DNA of 64,000 nt from Phaseolus vulgaris (taxonomy: Eukaryota > Streptophyta > Magnoliopsida > Fabales > Fabaceae). Location: positions 30,606,698 to 30,670,697 of the forward strand of contig NC_023755.2 in assembly GCF_000499845.2 (NCBI RefSeq), written 5' to 3'. Shown here in pieces: positions 33,870 to 45,569 of this stretch; the stretch's first letter is position 1; each line of letters starts with the position of its first letter. Position numbers and translations under genes: made by a program. The notes beneath the pieces are model-generated. The model was given only the letters and a program-made list of their open reading frames with translations, searched no databases and was not told where the DNA came from.

Positions 33870-34108
33870 GTATGGTTTCGAGCACTCTCAACTCTTCACT
33901 GTTGTCGCATTATAGGAAACTGCCTGGGACTGTTGTTATTCTCGTATTTCTCTGGATATTGTTTGTATGCTTCATTGTTCCTTTCGCTTCCCTTCGTTCT
34001 CTTGCGGGTAGGGCGCTCCTAGGGTTCTTCCATTTTCCCCTTTTCTTCTCTCCAAACCCCTTTTCTCTTAACCCTTTCTTTCTCTTTTGATCTTCAGCAT
34101 TGGCGTTG

Positions 34109-36365
34109 ATGGCAAAAACCAAGACCACCGCGCCTCCCCCGCTCCCCAAGTCTCATTATAAGGGCGAATATGACTGGGCCCCCGACGAACTTCTGGACGA
34201 ATGTTCCCTCCTGAACTCCGTTGAGGACGTGGAGGCCCACAGGGGGGACCCTGCTCTCTATAACTTCAATGCTTTCCACAAAAGTCATGACTCCCAAGTC
34301 CTGGTAAGCCGAGTGCGACCTGGGATGCCCGTTTGTGCGGACTCACGGGATACTGGGGGGTGCGCTTTCTTCTTCCTCTATCAGATGGTGCTCAAAAGGG
34401 TGGGCCTGCGTCTGCCCCTAACTCCCTTCGAAAAAGAGCTACTGACAGAGATAAACACTGCTCCCGCCCAACTCCATCCCAACAGTTGGGCTTTCGTGAG
34501 GGGGTTCCAAATTCTCTGCGGCTATCTAGGTTTTCCTTCCTCCGTGGACGTTTTTCTTCACTTCTTCGAGGTAAAGAAGCAAGGGAAAAGTCTCTGGATG
34601 AGCTTTTCTGGCATCGCCGGGCGCATCATCCTGATGCTCTTCCAGAATTCGTTCAAAGGATGGAAGGGGAAATTCTTCAAGGTACGTGCGACCAAGCGCG
34701 ATCCTTCCATCTTAGAGGGCTTTCCCCTGTACTGGACAGACAAACCCATAACTATGAAGCCCTTGGCTCTGGACGAACTTGCCCCGCCTGACCGGGATAT
34801 ATGCAAAGCCTTGGCGGGACTGGGGATAGTCTTCGATACCGCCAAGCTCATCGCGAACGAATTCAATGCCCATGGGCTTTCTACATACTTCGGTATCTGC
34901 TCTTGGCGATTTATGATGCGTTAGTTGTTATGGTTATCTGCATTACCATTTTTCACTGTACAATGTTACTTGCATTTCGCATCTCTTCCTGTATTGTGAA
35001 TCCTCATAACTGCTCTAGTACTAATCCTTGTTGTTTGGCCTGTCTTGATGTAGGATCGGTGATGGGCGCTTCCAAAAGAATAATGTTGGCGAAAGCACTG
35101 AAGGAGGCTCGTGCCGCCAAGGCAGGCGTCTCCTCCAGCCCTGTTGCCAATCCGATTCTCCCACCGGCTCCGACACCGCCGCCTCCAGTCACTGCTGAAG
35201 CTGCTTCTAGCCCATCTCCAACGTCTCCACCTGGCTCCGACTTGCTTCCAACCCCCAACTCTCCTTCGCCTATCGCCGCTGTTCCCCTAGCTGCGGCCTC
35301 GTCACCGGCTCCACCCCCCTTGACAAAGGGAAAACGGTTTTGGAGATTCTGTCAGATGATGAGGAATCGGAGGGTGTGGCGCCCTTCAGAAGGAGAAAAT
35401 CCGCGCGGGTTCCTCTTCTGGTAGAGACGTCGCCACAGGGAGGGAACCCCTTTATGGACAACCCTACAAGCGCAACCTCACTCCCTCCTATGATTCTCCA
35501 AGAGGAAAGGGGCGAAGTAGCTGAATCTGCGCCGCCTCTGCCGCCGCCAGAAACCACTGCTTCCCCGGCTCCCAACGCTGCCGCCCCCGACTTCATCGCC
35601 ATTCCCCCTCCAATCATGCATCTGATGAGGGGTTTCAGTGGCGGGACTATGCCAGAAGGTACCGACAGGAGGGAAGGTATGCCTTTCTATTTGGGGGCCT
35701 TCTTGGCGGTGGCTCTTGAATGGCGCTCCCAGGCCAGAAACGCTGTCTTGCAAGCTCAAACTCTCCAGGCCTTGGAAACGAAGGCAACTACCCTGGAGGA
35801 GGAGATGAGGATCCTGGGACGCCAGAACGAGGCTTATTGTTCCTCCCTGAAGCAAGCACAAGAGTCCAGGGCAGAAACTGAGAGGAAACTGGCAGAGGCC
35901 TTGGAGCTCCAGGCTGACTTCTACGCTCGTGAAGTTGCTCTCCAAGTACAGGTGGCGGGTCTTCAGGAAGTGGTCAAAGCGGATGCAGAAACTCACAAAG
36001 ACCTGAAGGACCGTTGCTGTGAACAGGCTGCCAAGGTGGAGCGGATGGAGGAGGAAATGGCCACGCAAGCCAAAGCTGTGGACCTTCTCCGAGTTGACTA
36101 CGACAAACTGCAGGTCGAGGTTAGCCGGCTTCGCGTGGAGAAAGAGGCTCTGGAGAAGCAAGTGGCCTCTGGAGACGCTGCCATTGAGGAACTGGAGAAG
36201 GAGAAAAAGTCCCTTATCCAGGAGATGGCGGGCACCTTCGAGGAGGGGTTCCAAGAGGCCCTCTCCCAGGCGTCCTGCGAGAACCCTGGCGTTAACCTTT
36301 CGAACTGCGACCCCACACACCACGTAGTCGACGGGAAGGTCGTGCCTATGGATTTGAACGACTGA
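34109..36365 (+). pseudogene. TatB aORF-a: antisense Transposase_28-type protein with coiled-coil exon, one frameshift
   Basis: The gene has three exons. A 5'-UTR intron (33870-34097, GT-AG) precedes the ATG at 34109 (MAKTKTTAPPP). Exon 1 (to 34892) holds the family domain: DWAPDELLDECSLL, LPLTPFEKELLTEIN, APAQLHPNSWAFV, SVDVFLHFFEVKK and EGFPLYWTDKP. A phase-1 intron (34893-35053) joins exon 2, which has a Pro/Ala/Ser-rich linker, an acidic basic-tail motif (LSDDEESEG.. FRRRKSA) and about 200 residues of heptad-rich coiled coil (LQALETKATTLEEEMRILG and on) ending at 36365 (VDGKVVPMDLND). A one-base indel around the C run at 35310-35320 shifts the frame within the linker. Function is unknown; a structural or regulatory role is possible. 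Confidence 0.78.
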
Positions 36366-37160
36366 ACGGCTGCCCCTCATCCGCCACCTTCCTCTTCAAG
36401 CTTAACTCTTCATTCTTTACCTTCGCTTTTTGATTTTATTTGCCAAAACTTGTAATTCTTTGAACTATACGCACTCTTGTTACTGATTTGGGACGTTCGC
36501 ATGGTTGTCTTTATTTCTTTGTCACATACGATTCTGCCTATGCGATCTCGTTCTCATCTTTTCCCTTCATACGCTTCAATTATTTTATCTGTTTTCTGCC
36601 CATTTCTCACACTTCGTTGGGCGGTTTGGTATGATTGGGTAAGGTCGCCCGCCAACCCTTACGCCCATGGAGAGGCTCACTAAGTGGCGCCGTATCGTCC
36701 ACGGGACGTCTCTGATACCGAAAGGCTCTTTCTTTGATCTTTTAACGCTCGGCGCCCACGCCTAAGGAGAGGCCTGCTAAAGCAGCACCGTATCGTCCCC
36801 GGGTGTCTAAAACGCTGAGTGCTGTGGGGTTTTTGTTCCCTCCATGGTCTTTCTTGCCCATAGGTATCTGGGAACACCCTGCCAGTGACTCGCTGGCGTT
36901 TGACGGTCTCGTCTCCCTCCACAGTCTTTCCTACCTGTGGGTATCGGGGAGGCGACGCCTGCAACTAACTTTGCCTTTCTCTGATTTCTTCTCCCTCCTC
37001 AGTCTTTCCTACCTGGGGGTATCGGGGAGGTAACGCCAGTCGGTATTTGGGTTGGCGACGCCCGCGACTTCTCGTCTGTCGTCGCCCTTTACGTCCTTCC
37101 TGGCAACGCCTTGGGCATTACCTTTACTTCGTCAATGACCTTAATTCTTGCCTTGGTCAA
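36366..37160 (+). repeat. Spacer with LTR-tail relic between aORF-a and aORF-b
   Basis: After the aORF-a 3' UTR, three imperfect copies of an LTR-derived unit (CTCCCTCC..GTCTTTCCTACC..GGGTATCGGGGA) lie at about 36837-36880, 36920-36957 and 36991-37033. GGCGACGCC units follow, then GGTCAACGCCTGATA at about 37155-37170, matching the LTR end 'AGTCAACGCCCTGATA'. The LTR terminus and polypurine tract are missing. No gene is present. Confidence 0.6.
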
Positions 37161-37518
37161 CGCCTGATAACAGCGAAGAGCCCAAGGCTTTGCCTGTGCC
37201 ATCCACGTGGCGCTCCTTGTATAGCTGATGGGACCTTCTGTCATTCGACTTGATCCACGTGGCGCTGCTTACATGGTTGGTGGGGTATCTAGTCATTTCA
37301 TTTTCTGACTCCTGCTGTACCCTGGCTCATTTTCGACGGCGGATCGTACCATTGGATATTCTGTTGACGGGACATTTTCTGATTTAAACCAGAGGTGCCA
37401 GCGTCATCCTTTCATCTTCTGCCACGTGTATCAATCGTGCGGTGCATCCATTCACGTCGTTTGGCGCTCTAACCGCTTTATTTAACTCTTTAAGCTCTGG
37501 AACTATCTTCATCGTTTT
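37161..37518 (+). promoter_or_regulatory. Upstream region of TatB aORF-b
   Basis: Three CACGTG G-boxes (37204-37209, 37256-37261, 37423-37428) and a TATA-like CTTTATTTAACTC near 37477. It parallels TatA 161-510 almost base for base and, more weakly, the region after the TatB polypurine tract (GACATTTTCTGA, CATCCGCGTG against CATCCACGTG). Confidence 0.45.
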
Positions 37519-38234
37519 ACTTTTACCAGGTGGTGTTCAAGACCATCGGGGTGCGCTTACCCTTCTCTTGGTTCGAGAAGGAACTGCTGACGGAGATCAA
37601 CGTGGCTCCAGCCCAGTTATACCCCAACAGCTGGGCCTTTGTCAAGGCCTTCGATGTCCTCTTTGGGTTTCTGGGTTGTGCACCCTCGGTTGACCTCTTT
37701 CTTCACTTTTTTGAGGTGAAGAGACAGAGACACAACCTCTGGGTAACTCTCAGTAATGTGCCCGGGAGGGTTCTCTTTACACCCTTCCAAAGCTCGTTCA
37801 CCGGGTGGAAAGGCCGGTTCTTCAAGATCTGCTGTCCTGATCTTGTTCCCGACGCTCTGGATGGGTTTCCACTATACTGGGTGAGAGAGGAAAAGGCCCT
37901 CAAAGCCAAACCCCTCAAGAATCTGGCTCCAAGTGATCAAATAGCTTGCCGGATTCTTGCTGAGGCGGGAGGCTTTGACTCTGCTACGGTGATCAGCTTG
38001 GAGTTCAACGCTAAGACTCTTGAGAAGTACATCTGTGAGAACCACTGCCTTGGGCAACTTCGGCCTTCGTTAATTTCTAACTGTGCCTGTCTTCCTTCAC
38101 GGTGTCGCTAATACATCTGTTCCTTTTGTGCAGGTTCGAAAATAGGCCAAGAAAAGAGGACACAACTTACTCGAGCGCTGCGGGCTGGGAAAGGGGCTTC
38201 GCCTTCCTCCAGTGATGACTCTGATGAGCGCTGA
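37519..38234 (+). pseudogene. TatB aORF-b: second antisense protein, N-terminus deleted
   Basis: The frame opens at the deletion join and covers TIGVRLPFSWFEKELLTEIN, APAQLYPNSWAFV, SVDLFLHFFEVKR, DGFPLYWVREEKALK and ASDSAT-like blocks to 38034. A phase-1 GT-AG intron (38035-38133, 99 bp) leads to a 32-codon exon 2 (SKIGQEKRTQLTRALRAGK.., SSSDDSDER) with a stop at 38232-38234. The protein therefore lacks the proline-rich and coiled-coil part of aORF-a. Compared with TatA about 374 bp, including the start and the first 80 or so codons, are missing. Confidence 0.75.
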
Positions 38235-38646
38235 GAAGTGGCTTGTTTGTGTTTTTGCATTTTGTTTTTGCATTTTGTACTGAACATTGCTTGTAACAAC
38301 AACTTTTCAATATCATAATTCTTTACAACGCCACTTTACTTTGCATATGCTTCATATACCGCGCGACTTCCTTTCGTCTCGTTCTGCCAACGATGCATGC
38401 TTTTACTTGGGCGACGCCTTCTTTCTGGGCGACGCCAAGACCTAGGCGACGCCTTCTTCCTTGGCGACACCATGGCCTAGGCGGCGCATCACATTACTTC
38501 TAACAAGGAAAAATAAAGGCTGAAAACCAAGGCACTTCTTTTTCTCAACTGGTTTTTCCATTTATTAGGGTGACCTCATTAAAAAACCCCCGAAAGGGAA
38601 AAAGAGCGTCCCCTTCAACTAAATTGTTACATGCTGCTTACATAGG
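38235..38646. repeat. TatB spacer between aORF-b and pol
   Basis: No gene. It has five GGCGACGCC-type units at 38408-38480, one more than TatA, and a duplicated TTTTTGCATTTTG near 38250-38278. Confidence 0.55.
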
Positions 38647-40005
38647 TCAACTGAAATAAAATTTTAAGTTGGCTGCATTCCAACTGCGCGGGATAGAGCC
38701 TCCATCTAAAGTCTCCAGGTTGTACGAACCGTTGCCCTTAGCCTCAGTAACTCTGAAGGGCCCGGTCCACTTGGGAGACAGCTTATTCTCCAACTCGTAA
38801 GGGTGAGCTTTCCTCATCACTAGGTCGCCCACCTGAAACTGTCGTGGCTTTACTTTAGAGCTATATTGCCGCTCCACTCTTCTCTTCATCGCTTCAGCTT
38901 TTATTCTAGCTTCTTCCCTGGCCTCTTCTAGCAGATCCAGGTTTACCCGTCTCTCCTCATTAGATTCCTCCACCACAAAGTTCTGAAAACGCGGTGAGCT
39001 TTCGTGTATTTCTACTGGAATCATCGCGTCCGACCCGTACACCAAACTGAACGGCGTCTCCATAGTAGAGGATTGGGGCGTGGTGTGGTATGCCCATACA
39101 ATCCTTGGCACCTCTTCCGCCCACGCCCCTTTGGCCTTCTCTAACCTTCTTTTTAACCCCCTCAGCAGAACTCTGTTTGCTGACTCTACTTGTCCATTGG
39201 TCTGGGGGTGTTCGACCGACGCGAACACTTGCTTGATTCCCACTTCAGCGCACAGATTTCTCAACTGCTGACTGGCGAACTGGGTCCCGTTGTCAGATAT
39301 CAGGCGCCTGGGCACGCCAAAGCGACACACGATGTTTCTCCACACAAAATGCTGTACCTTATGCGCAGTGATTTGTGCCACGGGCTCTGCCTCTATCCAC
39401 TGAGTGAAGTATTCTATGGCGACGATCAGATATTTCATCTGCCTGATTGCCAGTGGGAAAGGGTCCAAGATGTCAATTCCCCATGTGTGGAAAGGCCACG
39501 GGCTATATATGGACCGCAACTCTTCTGGCGGCGCCTTGTGCCAGTCGGCGTGCTTTTGGCATTGCTTACACCGCTGGGCGTGCCGTGCGCAATCCTCTTT
39601 CACCGTTGGCCAGAAGAAACCTGCGCGTATTACCTCGGAGGCTAAGGACCTTCCTCCTACATGGCTTCTGCAGATGCCTTCGTGTAGCTCCGCCATTATC
39701 CTGCTGCACTCTTCGCCACTGACGCATGTTAGGATAGGGTGAGTGAAACCGTGTCTGAACAGCACCCCATCCACCAAGGTATACCTTGCGGCGTTCCTTT
39801 TGATTTTCTTACCCTCTTCAGGGTCCACTGGAAGGGCCCCGTCTGCCAGGTATCGTTTATTGGGCGTCATCCAGGTGTCTCCCGTGGACAGGACACAAAC
39901 CTGCCTCTGCTCTTCCTCAGACGCACCCGCGTATATATTGATGCGGGGCGCCCTCTGCGTATCTTGGGTTAATGAGGAATGACTCCTCGGCCTTCCCCTT
40001 GATGC
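38647..40005 (-). pseudogene. TatB pol, 3' part: integrase
   Basis: It is in the same frame as the upstream polyprotein, after a TAA at 40006-40008 that is TAT in TatA. It includes the HHCC zinc region (HEGICRSHVGG to CKQCQKHADWH), the catalytic Asp in WGIDIL, SDNGTQFAS and QTNGQVESANR, and the C-terminal SPKWTGPFRV block. The Gly after WGIDIL is Asp here (DPFP). The first Met in this part is at 39870, but translation would have to read through the stop. Confidence 0.9.
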
Positions 40006-43000
40006 TTAAATCTGGAGGACATCCACCCTGTTGTCTTCCACGAATCGACGCGGAGCTTTGAGGGTCTCCTGGATCACTGTCCTCTGTCTACCCCCCTTGC
40101 CTGAGCTGGCTAGCTTTGCGAGCAGGTCGACAATGGCATTCTGCTCCTTTGGGACGTGTATTAACTCAAGAGTTTTGAACGCCCCTTTCAACAACTGGAC
40201 GTATTTTAGATACGCCGCCATCTGGGGGTCCTTCGCCTGGAACTCACCCGACACCTGCCCCGTAATCAACTGGGAGTCGCTCTTCACTAGGAGGTTCTGT
40301 GCGCCCATCTCCTTGGCCAAGAGCATTCCTGCAATCAGGGCTTCATATTCTGCTTGGTTGTTACTTGCCTTGAAGGCAAAACGCAAGGCCTGCTCGATCA
40401 GTATGCCGTCGTGTCCTTCCAGCACTATTCCCGCACCACTCCCTTGTTGGTTTGAGGAGCCCTCAACCGAGAGCAGCCACTGTGAACTCGCTTCCACCTC
40501 TTGCTCACCTCCGGGCGAGAGTTCTGCTACAAAATCCGCGTACACCTGCCCTTTAATGGATCCTCTAGGCTCGTACTGTATGTCGAATTCTGACAGTTCC
40601 ACTGCCCAGCGTACCATTCTTCCTGCCACATCGGGCTTTTGCAGCACCTTCTGTATAGGGAGGTTGGTCATTACCACCACCGTAAAACTGTGGAAGTAAT
40701 GACGGAGCCTCCTAGCCGAGAACACTACCGCCAGCGCCGCCTTCTCCAGTGCTTGGTACCTTGTCTCAGCTCCCTGTAAGGCCTTGCTTACAAAGTAGAT
40801 GGGCTTCTGACTCTGGTCCTGCTCTTGGACCAACACAGAACTGATGGCCCTATCTGTTACAGTAAAATACAACCGGAGGGGCACGCCCGTTACCGGTTTG
40901 CAGAGAACTGGAGGCGTCGCCAGGTACTCCTTCAGCTTAACGAAAGCCGCTTCACATTCCTCAGTCCATGCAAAGCGACTGTTTCTCTTGAGGCACTGGA
41001 AGTACGGGTGCCCCTTTTCTCCTCCGGCGGAAACAAACCTCGAGAGCGCCACCATCCGCCCTGTCAACTGTTGCACCTCCTTTACCGATGTCGGACTCCG
41101 CATGGCGATAATAGCTGCACATTTGTCGGGGTTCGCCTCTATCCCCCTCTCGGTGAGCAGAAAACCCAAGAATTTACCGGCCTCTACCCCGAAAACACAC
41201 TTCTCGGGGTTCAACTTGAGACGGTATTTGGATATTGTGTTGAACAACTCCTCCAAGTCTGCCATGTGCTGCACCCTGTTCTGCGACGCCACCACCATGT
41301 CGTCTACATAGGCGTATACGTTCCTCCCAAGCATTGGCGCCAGGACCTTGTCCATTAACCTCTGGTACGTGGCGCCCGCATTTTTGAGCCCGAAGGGCAT
41401 CACCTTATAGCAATAACTACATGTTTCAGTCATGAACGCAGTCTTGCTCTCGTCTCTAGGGTGCATCTTGATTTGGTTATACCCTGAGAAGAAGTCCAGG
41501 AAGCTTAACACCTTGCTGCCAGACGCGTTGTCCACTAGGGCGTCGATGCTGGGCAACGGATAGGAATCCTTTGGGCACGCCTTGTTCAGGTCCGTGAAGT
41601 CAACGCACATTCTCCACTTTCCGTTCGCCTTTTTCACCAAGACGACGTTGGCGAGCCACTCAGGGTACTGAATCTCCCTAATGTGGCCAGCACTCAGCAG
41701 CTTCTGCGTTTCGTCTTTCACCACCTGTTGTCGCTCCTCATTGAACTTCCTCCTTCTCTGACGCACGGGGCGGACCGTGGCGTCCATGCTGAGGTGGTGA
41801 CACAGGAAATCGGGGTCGATGCCCGGCATATCCGAGGCGGACCATGCGAAGGCATCCAGGTGGCGCGAAATCACTTCTGCCACCCCTTCCTGTTCTTCTG
41901 GACTTAGCGAGCTTCCTAACTTGAAAGCTTTGCCGCCAATCTCCCTTTCTAGGGTGTTAGTTGCAGGTTGCTCCCTATTATCATCTTCGGCGGGCGCCGC
42001 TTCTTCTACGGGCGCCGCTTCTTCGGGGGGCACCGCCTCTTCCACGGGCGCCTCCTCCATTGGCACATCTGCTTCGGGCATCGCCCTTTCTGCTATGGCC
42101 TCTTCAAGCGTCAGCCCAGCGGGCGTCGCCTCAATCATCGTTGCGTCCGCGCTCGGCGGACGTTCGTACACCATGAAAACGCCTCTCTTCGTCTTCAGGC
42201 TGTTTTCGTAGCATTTCCTCGCCTCCTCCTGGTCTGACCTAATGACTATCACCCAGCCACTGAGGTCCGGTAGCTTCATCTTCATGTGACGGGTGGAGGA
42301 CACTGCACTCAGACGGTTTAACGCCGGTCTGCCCAGCAAAATATTGTAGGCAGAATTAGCGTTCACGACGAGGTATCGAATGCTCTCTGTTCGGGAGGCC
42401 TTTCCGTCTGTGAACGTAGTCCTCAACTCCAGGTACCCCCGGACCTCTATTTGGTTATCCCCGAACCCATACAAACATCCCGTATAGGGACTCAGCAGAT
42501 CGGGGGACAACCGTAACTTATTAAAGGTCGACAGAAACATGACGTCTGCCGAGCTTCCTTGATCAACAAGCACTCTGTGGACCTTCCTTCCAGCCGTGAC
42601 GACTGAGATGACAACGGGATCGTTGTCATGGGGCACCACATCTCGGAGGTCTCTTCTTGTGAACACAATATCTGACTCCCAGGGCTCCCCCGAGAGCCTC
42701 TCTTCAACTGAATTTACCCCCCTCGCGTATTTCTTCCGCTGGGAGGCGGTGGGTCCTCCGCCGGAAAAACCTCCAGCAATGGTGTGGACCTCGCCAAGCA
42801 CAGGCATCTCGTGTGCTGGCTCATCTGCCAGCGGCGGCAGGGTGGCGGTCGTGGTGGACTCTGCGACATAATCTTTCAAAAACCCAGTCCTCACCAGCTC
42901 ATCTAGCTGGTAGCCCAACGACAGGCAATTATCAATTTGGTGCCCGAAAGCCTCGTGAAATTCGCACCAAGAGTCTTTGCGGGGCCCTAACACCTTGTCG

Positions 43001-44064
43001 GTCTTCGCCGGTCGCCTCAGCCTCTCAGCTATGTTGGGCACGGCAATCAAATCCTTCAACTCAACCACGAAGTTGTACCTCGTCGGTCTTGCTCTTTCTC
43101 TGGCGGGGCGTTTGCCTCCTGCGGGGCCCCGGGGCTGGGGCTTTCTGGCTTCGTAGGGGCGTCTCGCCTCTGGCTTCTTTCTCCCCGTCGTGGTCTCATT
43201 GACTCTGACGGGTTGAACTCGCGCCGGTCCCCTCGGGCGTGAGGGCACGGCGCTGGTGCGCTTCACACATACCTCCCCTTCCGAAGCAATATGCTCTACC
43301 GCCCTACGCCGTAATTCAGCGAAAGTCCTAGGGCGATTGCAGATAATAGATTCTCCAAAGGGGCCGGGGCATACGCCTTTCACAAATGCGTACACGATCA
43401 TAGGCTCCTCTGTTGTACCCACCTTCACGACCTGGGCCCCGAAGCGATTGATATACTCCTTCAGGGTCTCCCCCTGATACTGCTTCACGTCAAACAGGTC
43501 GTAAGAGACCGGCGGCGGGGCCTTGTTGGCCAAATACTGTTCTCTGAATAACCGCGACAACTGGCAGAAAGATGTGATATGGCCCTCGGGGAGGCTAATG
43601 AACCAGTCCATAGCCATCCCGGTCAGGGTGCTCATGAAGAGCTTGCACTTGGCAGCATCAGAACCGCCTATCAGGACCATCTGCGTGTGAAATGCAGCGA
43701 GGTGCGTCTCTGGGTCCTCCATCCCATTGAAGATTACCTTGGGTCCCGCGAACGTGTTCGGGATCGCTGCATCTAGGATCTCCTGCGAGAAAGGAGTGGA
43801 AAACTCCCTTGGTGGGGAATGGTTCTCCGTCTCGTCCTGCCCAGGCCGCCTCCGATCGTTTCTCAGGCCCTGGCGCAACTCCTCATTCACACGGTGGAGC
43901 TCTTCGTTGCGCTCATGCGAGGCGTCAAGATCTGCCTGCATGCGCTCCTGCTCCATCTTCGAATCCGCCATGTCCTGCTGCAGCCCCCTCATTATTTCAA
44001 GGACCTGCTGCATGGATAGGTCTGCTGGGGCTGCGCGCGCTGCTCTTCATCTGGTGGGGGCCAT
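40006..44064 (-). pseudogene. TatB gag-protease-reverse transcriptase-RNase H polyprotein
   Basis: One continuous frame. The family start ATG at 44064 is followed five codons later by TGA (44049-44051; sense in TatA); the next in-frame ATG is 44013 (MQQVLEIMRG), giving 1335 residues. Order: coiled leader, Retrotrans_gag core, Arg/Pro-rich tail, CHHC knuckle (CEFHEAFGHQIDNC, about residue 360), protease VDQGSS (about 495), Glu/Ala/Pro linker, reverse transcriptase with YVDD (about 905), Ty3 RNase H, and a second archaeal-type RNase H (VEGSSNQQGSGAG, NNQAEYEALIAG, KSDSQL). It ends RRFVEDNRVDVLQI at the nonsense codon. In the second RNase H the first catalytic Asp reads Glu (VEGSS against VDGSS in TatA). 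Confidence 0.92.
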
Positions 44065-44145
44065 TGTCACTCCAACCTCCTTCAACGATACTGTAGCTTG
44101 GTAAATTTTTCTCGAACTTGTGATGGGACTGATGTTTTATATCGG

Positions 44146-44165
44146 GCCCCACGGTGGGCGCCAAA
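44146..44165 (-). other. TatB primer-binding site
   Basis: The minus strand reads TTTGGCGCCCACCGTGGGGC next to the LTR start, identical to TatA. Confidence 0.78.
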
Positions 44166-44592
44166 TGTTCCGTCCGGTTGACCGGGACGTCTTCGTGCGC
44201 GACCTCAACCGTCAGCTAAGGACTCCTTCCCACTGATTGCCTGTGAATTCCTGCAAAAAAAGAGGACAAAGAGGCGCCCTAGCGGCCGTTTGCACTCCGA
44301 CGCTCAAGTCAGCCAGCAAGAAACACCAAAAAACTGTCCACCCACGTATCTGAGCACCGCGTGTGGCACTCTGAAGGTGGTAAAAGAACTGTGTATCTGT
44401 GTGTGTTGTCTCCTTTAGGCAGAAATATTCTCCGATCACTTGTACGTAACCTTAAAGCACGAGCAAGCAACCAAAGAGTTTTTCGTAAATTTGCCAAAGG
44501 TTCCAACCCTTTTTCCGACATTCCCAGCGTTATTTAAACTGCCCCAGCATTTAAAGCGCCTTAAAGCGCTTTTCATCTCTAACGTAACGTAT
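44166..44592 (-). repeat. TatB 5' LTR, left piece
   Basis: It begins TGTTCCGTCC and runs to the CRM insertion, ending with the target copy CGTAT (44588-44592). The cross-family block is at 44292-44312. The break lies inside the TTAAAGCGC motif cluster. Confidence 0.93.
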
Positions 44593-45569
44593 TGATGTGA
44601 TTCCAATAGCCACATAGAACAAGATTCTTGACACTTTGAGGAATCACCTTGAGCTGGAAAATGTAGAGGCACTTTCTTAGAAGTTGGATCATAGTTCTAA
44701 GATCAAGAACTCACCAAAACAAGTACCAAATCCCAAACTCATTTGGATGAACCAAATATTGTCAAATTGAATCAACAAAGGAGAAGGAAAAGAACAAACC
44801 GAACAGAATTGAACTTCAAAACAAAAGAACCGAACAGAATTTAAAAACTAAACAGAAAATAGGTGCTGGAAAATTAAAGGAACCGAAACAAAAACAACTC
44901 AAAACTCAAGGCAATAAGAACAAATTGAAGAAGAAGAAAGGAAGGAGAAGAGAATGCTCATGAAGATGGAGGAATGGTTGGATGATCACGCCACTAGAAG
45001 AATGGATGCTCCTAGATGAGTGTGGAAGCCGCCACTTGAGGAAACCATGGTCCTTCAAGATAAGACTAGAGAAGAAGCTCAAAGCTCTCCAAATGCTCAC
45101 TCCAATTTTGAGTATAGTTTCTTTAGATAAAATTCAAATCTGAATTTTACAAAGGAAGCACCTCTATTTATAGCCTAAGGTGCTGAAAAATAGGTGGGAA
45201 ATTTCAAATAAACTCATTTGAAATTCCCACAAAAAACAAGTCACATGGGAGGTGTGACCTTTTTCTACTATGACACCTCCCAAAAACTACACCTACACCT
45301 ATCTACTAATACACCCCCCTAAAGGTCCTATTTAAAACCTAAAAGATGCTATAACAAAAGAGGTTTCTAAGGTTTCCCTCTAAGCACCTTCAACTAAAGA
45401 CACTACAAAAAGAGAAAATAAATGTCCTCTTGCTCCCAAGGCTTTGAACATGCTTCTTGTAATCCTTTGAGGTGGACTTTGACCTCCATGGGCATCCTCC
45501 ATTTGTGCCTCCACCTCTTCTTGAGCTTGATGAGTGGCCTCCATGTTCTCTTGGGCTTGATCTCCATCA
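44593..45569 (-). repeat. CRM-like element 3' LTR (977 bp)
   Basis: Its ends are TGATGTGATTCC and CTCCATCA. By eye it differs from the other LTR at only two positions (near 45223-45232). It includes the last 63 codons of pol on the minus strand. The polypurine tract AACTCGGGGAGT lies at 45570-45581. Confidence 0.93.

Noticed and set aside
33777..34090. Small plus-strand frames before aORF-a
   Set aside because: They cross the 5'-UTR intron boundaries and have no counterpart in TatC or TatD.
44906..45100. 64-residue frame duplicated at 51674-51868
   Set aside because: It is in the CRM-like LTRs and identical because the LTRs are; no motif.
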